Shown: positions 1 through 7,308, numbered from the stretch's first letter. The stretch: 16,642 bases of DNA from Pseudomonadota bacterium (GCA_023430145.1 JAEZCD010000067.1:1-16642), one strand, 5' to 3'. The notes: generated from the sequence alone by a model not told the origin. Translations and numbers: made by a program.

Positions 1-167
1 CGACGCGGCAGCTCGGCATCGAAGGCGCCGTCCGCCGGCTCGAGCAGCTGGTGGAGGAGGGCATCGCGTCCATTCCGCCGGTGCCCGGCGCGCGCGCGCT
101 GCAGGCGCTGATCATGCAGGAGGCCAAGCGCCTCGTGCCGAAGAGCCTCGCGCAGAGCGCCGCCTGA
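1..167 (+). CDS. crtE: Geranylgeranyl diphosphate synthase, C-terminal fragment (partial at window edge)
   Basis: Only the last 54 codons are visible; the reading frame starts at base 3 and ends at the TGA at 165-167. The translated tail contains VEEGIASIPPVPGARALQAL and ends KRLVPKSLAQSAA. This resembles the C-terminus of bacterial CrtE, the prenyltransferase that makes C20 geranylgeranyl diphosphate for carotenoids and for the bacteriochlorophyll side chain. The catalytic DDxxD motifs lie outside the window, so the call rests on the tail and on position: crtE directly precedes crtF in many alphaproteobacterial photosynthesis clusters. Its stop is one base before the GTG start proposed for crtF, so the two are almost certainly co-transcribed and probably translationally coupled. 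Confidence 0.75.
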   Translation, partial: TRQLGIEGAVRRLEQLVEEGIASIPPVPGARALQALIMQEAKRLVPKSLAQSAA

Positions 168-168
168 G

Positions 169-1332
169 GTGCCGGCCGTCCTGCGGTCGGTCGGCCCGGG
201 GCTGCGCGAGCGGGGTCGGGCGCTGCTCGACCGCATGTGGGGCGCGCGCGATCGGCTGATCGCCAGCGCCGCGTTTCAGCGCCGCGCCGTCTCCTTCGCG
301 CCGACCCGGCCGATAGCGGATGCGCAGGCGCGGGCCCTGTTCGATCTCTGCGCCGGCTTCGTCTACTCGCAGGTTCTCGTCGCCTGCGTGCGGCTCGACC
401 TCTTCCGGCTGCTCGCCGCCGGGCCGAAGTCCGTCGCCGAGATCGCCCGCGCCTGCGACCTTCCCGAGGCGTCCGCCGAGCGCCTCGCGCTCGCCGCCGC
501 CTCGGTGCGCCTTCTCGCGCCGCGCGGGGACCGGCGCTACGGGCTCGGCATGCTCGGCGCCGCCCTCGCCGACGATTCCGGCATCGCGGCGATGATCGCC
601 CACCACGCGATGCTCTATCGCGACCTCGAGGATCCGGTCGCGCTGCTGCGCGGCGAGCGGGGCGGAACGGAGCTCGCCCGATACTGGCCCTATGCCGGCG
701 CCGACGATCCGCAGGCGCTCGAATCGGCCGCCGTCGGCCCCTACAGCGCGCTGATGGCGGCCTCGCAGAGCTTCGTCGCCCGCGACGTGCTCGACGCCTA
801 TCCCTTCGCCCGCCACCGCGTGCTGCTCGACGTCGGCGGCGGCGAGGGCGCCTTTCTCGCCGCGGCCGGCGAGCGCTTCCCGGGCCTCGGCCTCATGCTG
901 TTCGACCTGCCGCCGGTGATCGCCCGGGCGCGCAGCCGAGCCGAGCCCGCGATCGCCCGGGCAGCGATGCATCCCGGCAGCTTCCTCACCGATTCGCTCC
1001 CTCCGGGCGCCGACCTCGTCACCCTCGTCCGCGTCTGCCACGACCATGACGACGCGACGGTTGCCGCCCTGTTCCGGGCCGTCTTCGCCGCCCTGCCGGC
1101 CGGAGGCACGCTGCTCGTCGCGGAGCCCTTCGCCGGGGTGCGCGGCGCGGAGCGGGTCGGCGACGCCTATTTCGGCATGTACCTGCTCGCCATGGGGCAG
1201 GGCAGGGCGCGGCGGCCCGAGGAACTCGCCGCCATGCTGCGCCGTGCAGGCTTCGAGTCGATCACCCCGCACGTCACGCGCCGGCCGATGCTGGTCGGCG
1301 CTGTCAGCGCCCGTCGGCCGGCGAATGTGTAA
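169..1332 (+). CDS. crtF: Hydroxyneurosporene / demethylspheroidene O-methyltransferase CrtF
   Basis: This 387-residue protein belongs to the SAM-dependent O-methyltransferase family that methylates the tertiary hydroxyl of acyclic carotenoids in the spheroidene and spirilloxanthin pathways. The N-terminal part has the FDLCAGFVYSQVL block (about residues 58-70) typical of CrtF. The SAM-binding glycine motif DVGGGEG is at 221-227, followed by FDLPPV at 245-250. A CHDHDD segment at 291-296 lies where plant-type O-methyltransferases carry their catalytic His/Asp. The GTG start at 169 is one base after the crtE stop and keeps the full N-terminal region; an ATG at 235 is a shorter alternative. The TAA stop (1330-1332) lies inside the PpsR operator of bchC. 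The presence of crtF implies methoxylated carotenoids such as spirilloxanthin or spheroidene. Confidence 0.93.
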   Translation: MPAVLRSVGPGLRERGRALLDRMWGARDRLIASAAFQRRAVSFAPTRPIADAQARALFDLCAGFVYSQVLVACVRLDLFRLLAAGPKSVAEIARACDLPEASAERLALAAASVRLLAPRGDRRYGLGMLGAALADDSGIAAMIAHHAMLYRDLEDPVALLRGERGGTELARYWPYAGADDPQALESAAVGPYSALMAASQSFVARDVLDAYPFARHRVLLDVGGGEGAFLAAAGERFPGLGLMLFDLPPVIARARSRAEPAIARAAMHPGSFLTDSLPPGADLVTLVRVCHDHDDATVAALFRAVFAALPAGGTLLVAEPFAGVRGAERVGDAYFGMYLLAMGQGRARRPEELAAMLRRAGFESITPHVTRRPMLVGAVSARRPANV

Positions 1333-1371
1333 ATCGATATTGACACAAATCAACGTCATGATAGACTTACA
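1328..1371 (+). promoter_or_regulatory. Tandem PpsR/CrtJ operator and sigma70-like promoter of bchC
   Basis: A perfect TGT-N12-ACA palindrome lies at 1328-1345 (TGTAAATCGATATTGACA). Exactly 8 bp downstream, 1354-1371 gives CGT-N12-ACA, a site with one half-site mismatch. Two PpsR/CrtJ sites about 8 bp apart is the arrangement described for the bchC promoter of Rhodobacter. A consensus -35 TTGACA (1340-1345) forms the right half of site 1. A possible -10 TAGACT (1362-1367, 16-bp spacer, 4 of 6 matches) lies in site 2, so bound repressor would cover the promoter. The crtF stop codon is inside site 1. The short AT-richer stretch stands out from the very GC-rich surroundings. Confidence 0.82.
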
Positions 1372-1411
1372 TTCTGGCTCCACCGGCCCTGCTGCCGGAG
1401 ACGAGAGAAGA

Positions 1412-2344
1412 ATGAGAACCGCCGCCATCGTCCTCCAACAGCCGGAACGCCTCGCCCTCCAAGAGGTCGAGCTGCTGCCGGCCGGGGACGCCGACATCCT
1501 CGTCGAGGTCGAGTGGAGCGGCATCAGCACCGGGACCGAGCGCCTGTTCTGGAGCGGCCGCATGCCGCCCTTCCCGGGCATGGGCTACCCGCTGGTGCCG
1601 GGATACGAATCGGTCGGACGCGTCGCCGCCGCCGGCCCCGCATCGGGACACGCCGTCGGCGAGCGCGTCTTCGTGCCGGGCTCGCGCGGCTTCAAAGATG
1701 TCCGCGGCCTCTTCGGCGGCGCCGCATCGACGCTGGTCGCCGCCGGCGACCGCGCTGTAACGCTCGACGACGACCTCGGTGAGCATGGCGTGCTGCTCGC
1801 GCTCGCCGCGACCGCGTACCATGCGATCTCGGCCGGCACGCCCGCCGACCTGATCGTCGGCCACGGCGTGCTCGGCCGTCTGCTCGCGCGCCTGTGCATC
1901 GCGCTCGGCGGCGAGCCGCCGGTGGTGTGGGAGATCCGCTCCGACCGCACGCAGGGCGCGCAGGGCTATGCGGTCGTCAGGCCGGGTGAGGACGAGCGGC
2001 GGGATTACCGCTCGATCTACGACGTCAGCGGCGATGCGACGCTGCTCGATGCGCTTATCCAGCGCCTCGCGCCGGGCGGCGAGATCGTGCTCGCCGGCTT
2101 CTACAGCGAGCCGCTCGCCTTCTCGTTCCCGTGGGCGTTCATGCGCGAGGCCCGGCTCCGCGTCGCGGCGGAATGGCGCGAGAGCGATCTGCACGCCGTC
2201 AAGGACCTGGTGCGCACCGGGGCGCTCGCGCTCGATGGCCTCATCACGCACCGCGAGCCGGCCCGCCGCGCCGCCACGGCCTACCGGACCGCCTTCGACG
2301 ATCCGTCCTGCCTGAAGATGATCCTCGATTGGAGGTCCGCATGA
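1412..2344 (+). CDS. bchC: 3-hydroxyethyl bacteriochlorophyllide a dehydrogenase BchC
   Basis: The 310-residue product matches BchC, a zinc-free member of the medium-chain alcohol dehydrogenase family. It oxidises the C3-hydroxyethyl group of the bacteriochlorophyllide precursor to acetyl. Visible family blocks are WSGISTGTERLFWSG (35-49), the PGMGYPLVPGYESVGRV segment (55-71) and a nucleotide-binding loop VGHGVLG (149-155). The ATG at 1412 lies 40 bases after the PpsR operator, with purine-rich GGAG/GAGAAG sequences upstream. A longer in-frame extension from 1046 exists, but it runs through crtF and the operator and is not credible. The stop overlaps the bchX start as ATGA (2341-2344), indicating translational coupling. 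Confidence 0.95.
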   Translation: MRTAAIVLQQPERLALQEVELLPAGDADILVEVEWSGISTGTERLFWSGRMPPFPGMGYPLVPGYESVGRVAAAGPASGHAVGERVFVPGSRGFKDVRGLFGGAASTLVAAGDRAVTLDDDLGEHGVLLALAATAYHAISAGTPADLIVGHGVLGRLLARLCIALGGEPPVVWEIRSDRTQGAQGYAVVRPGEDERRDYRSIYDVSGDATLLDALIQRLAPGGEIVLAGFYSEPLAFSFPWAFMREARLRVAAEWRESDLHAVKDLVRTGALALDGLITHREPARRAATAYRTAFDDPSCLKMILDWRSA

Positions 2345-3330
2345 CCGTCCACGCCAAGATCGGCTCCGCGCTGCGCGCCGAGGCCGCGATCGAGCCGGAC
2401 CCCGTCGCCGTCGGCCCGGCGACCAAGGAGACACAGATCATCGCCATCTACGGCAAAGGCGGTATCGGCAAGAGCTTCACCCTCGCCAACCTGTCCTACA
2501 TGATGGCGCAGCAGGGCAAGCGGGTACTCTTGATCGGCTGCGATCCGAAGAGCGATACGACTTCGCTCCTGTTCGGCGGCCGAGCCTGCCCGACGATCAT
2601 CGAGACCTCCTCGAAGAAGAAGCTCGCCGGCGACGAGGTGAAGATCGGCGACGTCTGCTTCAAGCGCGACGGCGTCTTCGCCATGGAGCTCGGCGGGCCC
2701 GAGGTTGGCCGCGGCTGCGGCGGCCGCGGCATCATCCACGGCTTCGAGCTGCTCGAAAAACTCGGCTTCCACGAGTGGGGCTTCGACTACGTGCTGCTCG
2801 ACTTCCTCGGCGACGTCGTCTGCGGCGGCTTCGGCCTGCCGATCGCCCGCGACATGTGCCAGAAGGTGATCGTCGTCGGCTCGAACGACCTGCAGTCGCT
2901 CTACGTCGCCAACAATGTCTGCTCGGCGGTGGAGTATTTCCGCAAGCTCGGCGGCAATGTCGGCGTCGCCGGCATGGTGGTGAACAAGGACGACGGCACC
3001 GGCGAGGCGGCCGCCTTCTCGAAGGCCGTCGGTATCCCGGTGCTGGCCGCGATCCCGGCCGACGACGACATCCGCAAGAAGAGCGCCAACTACCAAATCA
3101 TCGGCCGGCCGGGCGACCGCTGGGCGCCGGTGTTCGAGGAGCTGGCGCTGAACGTTGCCGGCGCACCGCCGGTCCGGCCGGCGCCGCTGAGCCATGATGC
3201 GCTTCTCGGCCTGTTCTCAAGCGCCAGCACCGGCCGCGACTACGTGCTCCAGCCGGCGAGCTTCGAGGACATGTGCGGCGGCGTCGTCATCGAGCGCCCG
3301 TCGCTCGAAGTCGTCTACGACACCGTCTGA
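2341..3330 (+). CDS. bchX: Chlorophyllide a oxidoreductase, iron-sulfur ATPase subunit BchX
   Basis: BchX is the NifH-like reductase component of chlorophyllide a oxidoreductase. It is a homodimer that uses ATP and a [4Fe-4S] cluster to pass electrons to BchY-BchZ, which reduces the C7-C8 bond of ring B. The 329-residue protein has the P-loop GKGGIGKS (38-45), a GCDPKSDTT segment (66-74), and the two cluster-ligand cysteines in GRGCGGRG (Cys126) and DVVCGGFG (Cys161). A roughly 30-residue N-terminal extension before the nucleotide-binding core is common in BchX and separates it from BchL. The start at 2341 is supported by GGAGG at 2331-2335 and the ATGA overlap with bchC. Confidence 0.97.
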   Translation: MTVHAKIGSALRAEAAIEPDPVAVGPATKETQIIAIYGKGGIGKSFTLANLSYMMAQQGKRVLLIGCDPKSDTTSLLFGGRACPTIIETSSKKKLAGDEVKIGDVCFKRDGVFAMELGGPEVGRGCGGRGIIHGFELLEKLGFHEWGFDYVLLDFLGDVVCGGFGLPIARDMCQKVIVVGSNDLQSLYVANNVCSAVEYFRKLGGNVGVAGMVVNKDDGTGEAAAFSKAVGIPVLAAIPADDDIRKKSANYQIIGRPGDRWAPVFEELALNVAGAPPVRPAPLSHDALLGLFSSASTGRDYVLQPASFEDMCGGVVIERPSLEVVYDTV

Positions 3331-3341
3331 CGGGCGCCGCC

Positions 3342-4958
3342 ATGAACGCGCTCGCGAGATTGGTGCAGGAAGCGGCGACCGGCGAGGTCGTCTACGACGC
3401 CGCCGGCGAGGCTCCGGTGTCGATCGCGAGCCCCGATTTTTCGGCGCAGGGCGATCCGGCGCGCCTCGTCGCCGCCGGCGACGGCGTCGGTTGCCATGCC
3501 GGTGCGGCCGAGATGCGCCGTGCCGCGGAGGCCGCCGGCAAGAGCGAGACGCTCGCCCGCTACGCCGCGGACTATCCGGCCGGCCCGCACGACCGGCCGC
3601 AGAGCATGTGCCCGGCCTTCGGCTCGCTGCGCGTCGGCCTTCGCATGCGCCGCACCGCGACGATCCTCTCCGGCTCGGCCTGCTGCGTCTACGGGCTCAC
3701 CTTCACCTCGCACTTCTACGGCGCCCGGCGCTCGGTCGGCTACGTGCCGTTCAACTCCGAGACGCTCGTCACCGGCAAGCTGTTCGAGGACATCCGCGAC
3801 GCCGTCCACGCGATCGCCGATCCGGAGCATTACGACGCCGTCGTCGTCACCAATCTCTGCGTGCCGACGGCGTCCGGCGTGCCGCTGCAGATCCTGCCGA
3901 AGGAGATCAACGGCGTCCGCATCATCGGCATCGACGTGCCGGGCTTCGGCGTGCCGACTCATGCCGAGGCCAAGGACGTGCTCGCCGGCGCCATGCTGAA
4001 AGTGGCGCGCGAGGAGGCGGGGCAGGGGCCGGTGCAGGCGCCGCGCGGCTTCGCGGGAGGCGGCCGGCCGACGGTGACGCTGCTCGGCGAAATGTTCCCG
4101 GCCGATCCGGTCGGCATCGGCGCCATGCTGGAGCCGATGGGGCTCGCCGCGGGCCCGGTGGTGCCGACTCGCGAATGGCGCGAGCTCTATGCCGCGCTCG
4201 ACGGCGCCGTCGTCGCCGCCATCCATCCCTTCTACACCGCGTCGGTGCGCGAGTTCGCCACCGCCGGTCGCCCGGTCGTCGGCTCCGCGCCTGTCGGCCA
4301 TGACGGCACAGCCGCCTGGCTCGAGTCCGTCGGCCGGGCGTGCGGTGTTTCGGCCGACGCCATCGCGGCGGCGCAGAACCGCATCCTGCCGGCCATCCGC
4401 GGCGCGCTCGCCGGCAAGCCTGTACGAGGCCGCATCACGCTCTCCGGCTACGAGGGCTCCGAGCTACTCGTCGCGCGCCTTCTCGTCGAGAGCGGCGCCG
4501 AAATCGCCTATGTCGGGACGGCCTGCCCGCGCACGCCCTGGTCGGATGCCGACCGCGACTGGCTCGAGGGCAGGGGCGTCCGCGTCCACTATCGCGCCTC
4601 GCTCGAAGAGGACATCGCCGCCGTAGAGGAGTTCTTGCCGGATCTCGCCATCGGCACGACGCCGGTCGTGCAGAAGGCCAAGGAGATGGCCATCCCGGCG
4701 CTCTACTTCACCAACCTCATCTCCGCCCGGCCGCTGATGGGCCCGGCCGGTGCCGGCTCGCTCGCCCAGGTCGTCAACGCCGCCCTCGCCAACAAGGCGC
4801 GGTTCGAGACGATGCGGGACTTCTTCGAGGGCGTCGGCACCGGTCATGCGGCCGGCGTGTGGAACGCGGTTCCGAAGGAGAACGTCGCCTTCAAGGACAA
4901 GTACAAGAAGCAGATCGCCGCCCTCGCCAAGGCCCGCAAGGCGGAGGAGATGATCTGA
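3342..4958 (+). CDS. bchY: Chlorophyllide a oxidoreductase subunit BchY
   Basis: BchY is the NifD-like (alpha) subunit of the catalytic component of chlorophyllide a oxidoreductase; with BchZ it binds the substrate and a [4Fe-4S] cluster. The 538-residue product has candidate cluster cysteines at Cys51 (VGCHAG), Cys90 (SMCPAFG) and Cys114/115 (GSACCVYGLTFTSHF), matching the N-terminal Cys pattern of the family. The ATG at 3342 comes 11 bases after the bchX stop. No strong Shine-Dalgarno sequence is visible, so expression may depend on coupling to bchX. An upstream in-frame start inside bchX would add an Arg-rich tail unlike the family. The TGA overlaps the bchZ ATG by one base. Confidence 0.96.
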   Translation: MNALARLVQEAATGEVVYDAAGEAPVSIASPDFSAQGDPARLVAAGDGVGCHAGAAEMRRAAEAAGKSETLARYAADYPAGPHDRPQSMCPAFGSLRVGLRMRRTATILSGSACCVYGLTFTSHFYGARRSVGYVPFNSETLVTGKLFEDIRDAVHAIADPEHYDAVVVTNLCVPTASGVPLQILPKEINGVRIIGIDVPGFGVPTHAEAKDVLAGAMLKVAREEAGQGPVQAPRGFAGGGRPTVTLLGEMFPADPVGIGAMLEPMGLAAGPVVPTREWRELYAALDGAVVAAIHPFYTASVREFATAGRPVVGSAPVGHDGTAAWLESVGRACGVSADAIAAAQNRILPAIRGALAGKPVRGRITLSGYEGSELLVARLLVESGAEIAYVGTACPRTPWSDADRDWLEGRGVRVHYRASLEEDIAAVEEFLPDLAIGTTPVVQKAKEMAIPALYFTNLISARPLMGPAGAGSLAQVVNAALANKARFETMRDFFEGVGTGHAAGVWNAVPKENVAFKDKYKKQIAALAKARKAEEMI

Positions 4959-6406
4959 TGCTGGTGCAGGACCACGACCGCGCCGGCGGCTACTGGGGAT
5001 CGGTGTACGTCTTCACCGCGATCAAGGGATTGCAGGTGATCATCGACGGGCCGGTCGGCTGCGAGAACCTGCCGGTCACCTCGGTGCTGCACTACACCGA
5101 CGCTCTGCCGCCGCACGAGCTGCCGATCGTCGTCACCGGCCTCGGCGAGGAGGAACTCGGCCAGACCGGCACCGAGGGCGCCATGCGCCGCGCCCACCGC
5201 ACGCTCGATCCGGACCTGCCGGCGGTCGTCGTCACCGGCTCGATCGCCGAGATGATCGGCGGCGGCGTGACGCCCGAGGGAACGAGCATCAAGCGCTTCC
5301 TGCCGCGCACGATCGACGAGGACCAGTGGCAGAGCGCCGACCGGGCGCTGTTCTGGCTGCTCGGCGAGTTCGGCCCGAAGAAGGTGCTCGACCGCAAGCC
5401 GCGAAAGGAAGGCGAGAAGCCCCGCGTCAACATCATCGGCCCGGCCTACGGCATGTTCAACATGCCGTCCGACGTCGCCGAGATCCGCCGCCTCGTCGAG
5501 GGCATCGGCGCCGAGATCAGCCTCGTCTTCCCGCTCGGCAGCCATCTCGCCGACGTGCCGAAGCTGGTCGATGCCGACGCCAACATCTGCCTCTACCGCG
5601 AATACGGCCGGCTGCTCTGCGAGGGGCTGCGCCGCCCCTATCTGCAGGCGCCGATCGGCCTGCACAGCACCACGAAGTTCCTGCGCTGCCTAGGCGACCT
5701 GCTCGGCCTCGACCCGGAGCCATTCATCGAGCGCGAGAAGCACACGACGATCAAGCCGCTCTGGGATCTCTGGCGCTCGGTGACGCAGGATTTTTACGGC
5801 ACGGCCACCTTCGGCGTCGTCGCCAACGAGACCTACGCCCGCGGCATCCGCCACTTCCTCGAGGAGGAGATGGGCATGACCTGCACCTTCTCCTTCGCGC
5901 GGCGCGCCGGCACCAAGCCCGACAACGAGGCGGTCCGCACCGCCATCCGCCAGAGGACGCCGCTCGTCCTCTTCGGCAGCTACAACGAGCGCATGTACGC
6001 CGCCGAGATCGGCGGCCGGGCGATCTACATCCCGGCCTCGTTCCCGGGCGCGATCATCCGCCGGCACACCGGCACGCCGTTCATGGGCTATTCGGGCGCG
6101 ACCTACCTCGTGCAGGAGGTCTGCAACGCGCTGTTCGACGCGCTGTTCAACATCCTGCCGCTCGGCACCGAGCTCGACCGGGTCGATGCGACGCCGGCCA
6201 GGCTCGTGCCGGATCTGCCCTGGGACGAGGACGCCACGCAGGCGCTCGATGCGCTCGTCGAGGCGCAGCCGGTTCTGATCCGAATCTCGGCCGCCAAGCG
6301 CCTGCGCGACGCCGCCGAGCGGCATGCGCGGCACGGGCGCGAGGAGCGCGTCACCGTCGCCTGCGTCGATCGCGCCGGCGCCCCGCTCGCGGCGGGCGCG
6401 GCATGA
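4958..6406 (+). CDS. bchZ: Chlorophyllide a oxidoreductase subunit BchZ
   Basis: BchZ is the NifK-like (beta) subunit of chlorophyllide a oxidoreductase. The 482-residue protein begins with the family N-terminus (MLVQDHDRAGGYWGSVYVFT) and carries the conserved GPVGCENLPV segment with Cys35, expected to ligate the shared cluster. It also has the IIGPAYGMFNMPSDVAEIRR and FMGYSGATYLVQE blocks. The start at 4958 overlaps the bchY stop (TGATG), with GGAGGA at 4943-4948. The stop TGA (4 bases, ATGA) coincides with a short 12-codon frame leading into pufQ. BchX, BchY and BchZ together identify an organism making bacteriochlorophyll a or b. Confidence 0.97.
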   Translation: MLVQDHDRAGGYWGSVYVFTAIKGLQVIIDGPVGCENLPVTSVLHYTDALPPHELPIVVTGLGEEELGQTGTEGAMRRAHRTLDPDLPAVVVTGSIAEMIGGGVTPEGTSIKRFLPRTIDEDQWQSADRALFWLLGEFGPKKVLDRKPRKEGEKPRVNIIGPAYGMFNMPSDVAEIRRLVEGIGAEISLVFPLGSHLADVPKLVDADANICLYREYGRLLCEGLRRPYLQAPIGLHSTTKFLRCLGDLLGLDPEPFIEREKHTTIKPLWDLWRSVTQDFYGTATFGVVANETYARGIRHFLEEEMGMTCTFSFARRAGTKPDNEAVRTAIRQRTPLVLFGSYNERMYAAEIGGRAIYIPASFPGAIIRRHTGTPFMGYSGATYLVQEVCNALFDALFNILPLGTELDRVDATPARLVPDLPWDEDATQALDALVEAQPVLIRISAAKRLRDAAERHARHGREERVTVACVDRAGAPLAAGAA

Positions 6407-6441
6407 GCATCCCCAATCCACGCGGAGGGAAGTCGTCATGA
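6403..6441 (+). other. Twelve-codon mini-ORF bridging bchZ and pufQ
   Basis: An ATG at 6403, overlapping the bchZ stop as ATGA, opens a frame of twelve codons (MSIPNPRGGKSS). It closes at a TGA (6439-6441) that overlaps the pufQ start as ATGA. Read literally, ribosomes finishing bchZ could restart here and be delivered exactly to the pufQ start. It may simply be a chance frame: pufQ has its own good GGAGGG (6424-6429). No homology is claimed. Confidence 0.3.
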
Positions 6442-6662
6442 CCATCGGCATCGAGAGCCACGGCCCCTCGCTCGGCAGCGGGCGGAGCGACGTCTGGGAG
6501 TATCGGCTGGCCTTCGGCGCGACCTTCGTGGTCATGCTGGTGCCGGCGGTCCTGTCGCGTCTCGGCCGCGATTACTGGTCGGACAGGCGCAATCGTCCCT
6601 CGATCATCAGGGATGCGGCGGCGCGGACCGACCGGATACTGCCCTTCGTCTTCATGAGTTGA
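6438..6662 (+). CDS. pufQ: PufQ-like small membrane protein
   Basis: The 74-residue product has one predicted membrane segment (about residues 24-41, LAFGATFVVMLVPAVLSRL) flanked by polar and charged ends, and a WEYRLAF entry resembling the EYR/EFAxYF motif of PufQ. Length, topology and location between bchZ and pufB fit PufQ, a protein linked in Rhodobacter to bacteriochlorophyll supply during assembly of the photosystem; its biochemistry is not settled. GGAGGG at 6424-6429 lies 8 bases before the ATG, which favours this start over a longer in-frame start inside bchZ. Similarity outside the membrane segment is weak by eye, so the assignment leans partly on position. Confidence 0.72.
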   Translation: MTIGIESHGPSLGSGRSDVWEYRLAFGATFVVMLVPAVLSRLGRDYWSDRRNRPSIIRDAAARTDRILPFVFMS

Positions 6663-6763
6663 GCCGTTCCGTCCGGGCGACCGGCGGGAGCGTGTGGCAT
6701 CCGGCCACGAACCCAGCCGCGCGGGGGGCGCGGTAATCGGACCAGGACAACCGGAGATCAAGC
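6663..6763 (+). promoter_or_regulatory. pufQ-pufB intercistronic region with hairpins
   Basis: This 101-base spacer can fold into an interrupted hairpin at 6682-6719. The inner stem is GTGGC/GCCAC (6694-6698 with 6704-6708) and the outer arms are CGGC+GGG (6682-6688) with CCC+GCCG (6712-6719). A second hairpin, CCGCGC/GCGCGG (6717-6722 with 6728-6733) around a five-G loop, overlaps the first and would compete with it. GGAG at 6753-6756 is the pufB ribosome-binding site. By analogy with other puf mRNAs the region may be a processing or stability element, but that is inference. No clear -35/-10 pair was seen. Confidence 0.5.
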
Positions 6764-6988
6764 ATGGTCGATGATCGGACCGCCTCCCTTTCGGGGCTGA
6801 CGGAATCGGAAGCGAAGGAGTTTCACAGCATCTTCGTGACGAGCTTCATCATCTTCACCGCGATCGCCGTCGTCGCTCACATCCTCGTCTGGATGTGGCG
6901 GCCATGGCTGCCGGGACCGCAGGGATACGCCGCCGCAGAGGACGGCGTGCTCCAGGCGGTCACGACCCTCGTCTCGTTGATGGCATAG
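6764..6988 (+). CDS. pufB: Light-harvesting complex 1 (LH1) beta subunit
   Basis: The product is the LH1 beta polypeptide, a single-span inner-membrane protein that binds bacteriochlorophyll around the reaction centre. The family signature is clear: SLSGLTESEAKEFHSIFVTS with His21 at the membrane edge, the bacteriochlorophyll-ligating His39 in VVAHILVW, and the aromatic interface WMWRPWLPGPQGY. At 74 residues it is longer than the usual 47-60; about 19 residues follow the GPQGY turn and include a fairly hydrophobic end (VLQAVTTLVSLMA). It is followed 11 bases later by pufA. Confidence 0.96.
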   Translation: MVDDRTASLSGLTESEAKEFHSIFVTSFIIFTAIAVVAHILVWMWRPWLPGPQGYAAAEDGVLQAVTTLVSLMA

Positions 6989-6999
6989 GAGGGACGACA

Positions 7000-7203
7000 A
7001 TGTGGAGAATGTGGCTCCTGTTCGACCCGCGCAGAGCGCTGGTCGCATTGTTCACCTTCCTGTTCGCGCTGGCACTGGTGATTCACTTCATCCTGCTCAG
7101 CACGGACCGCTTCAACTGGCTGGAAGGCCCCCGCGCGGTGCGGGCTTCGGAGGCGATCGTCCCGACGACGCCGGCGATGCCGGCGAGCGTCAGGATCGGC
7201 TGA
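7000..7203 (+). CDS. pufA: Light-harvesting complex 1 (LH1) alpha subunit
   Basis: This 67-residue polypeptide starts MWRMWLLFDPRRALVALFTF, the hallmark of LH1 alpha chains. It has one membrane helix and the bacteriochlorophyll ligand His29 in LVIHFILLST, followed by RFNWLEG at the periplasmic side. A polar tail of about 24 residues follows and may be trimmed in the mature protein, as in some relatives. The ATG at 7000 is preceded by a strong GGAGGG at 6988-6993 that begins in the pufB stop region, which fits high-level expression. Pairs with PufB. Confidence 0.96.
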   Translation: MWRMWLLFDPRRALVALFTFLFALALVIHFILLSTDRFNWLEGPRAVRASEAIVPTTPAMPASVRIG

Positions 7204-7214
7204 ACGGCGAAGCT

Positions 7215-7252
7215 GGCGGACGGGGCCCGGCAGCCGCCAGGCCCCGTTCGCC
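7215..7252 (+). promoter_or_regulatory. pufA-pufL intercistronic mRNA hairpin
   Basis: Bases 7215-7227 pair with 7240-7252 in a 13-bp stem with one G-U pair; its core, ACGGGGCC/GGCCCCGT (7220-7227 with 7240-7247), is perfect. The loop is 12 bases. In Rhodobacter a hairpin at this place protects the 3' end of the pufBA segment from exonucleases and helps make LH1 more abundant than reaction-centre subunits. The position and strength here suggest the same role. There is no U-tract, so it is not a typical terminator. Confidence 0.72.
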
Positions 7253-7269
7253 GATCGGGCGGGAGTGAC

Positions 7270-7302
7270 CTCCTCCCCGGACGGGCGGACTTTCTGGAGG
7301 AG
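7270..7302 (+). promoter_or_regulatory. Possible pufL ribosome-binding-site sequestering stem
   Basis: The pufL Shine-Dalgarno sequence GGAGGAG (7296-7302) is perfectly complementary to CTCCTCC at 7270-7276, 19 bases upstream. A competing stem GGGAG/CTCCC (7261-7265 with 7273-7277) would take up part of the anti-Shine-Dalgarno strand. Translation of pufL could therefore be damped, with two alternative folds. This is a reading of complementarity only, with no energy calculation. Confidence 0.4.
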
Positions 7303-7308
7303 CCGGCG

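Noticed and set aside
112..1581. Long - strand frame (489 codons) opposite crtF and bchC
   Set aside because: Crosses the bchC operator region and has no recognisable domain; explained by high GC content.
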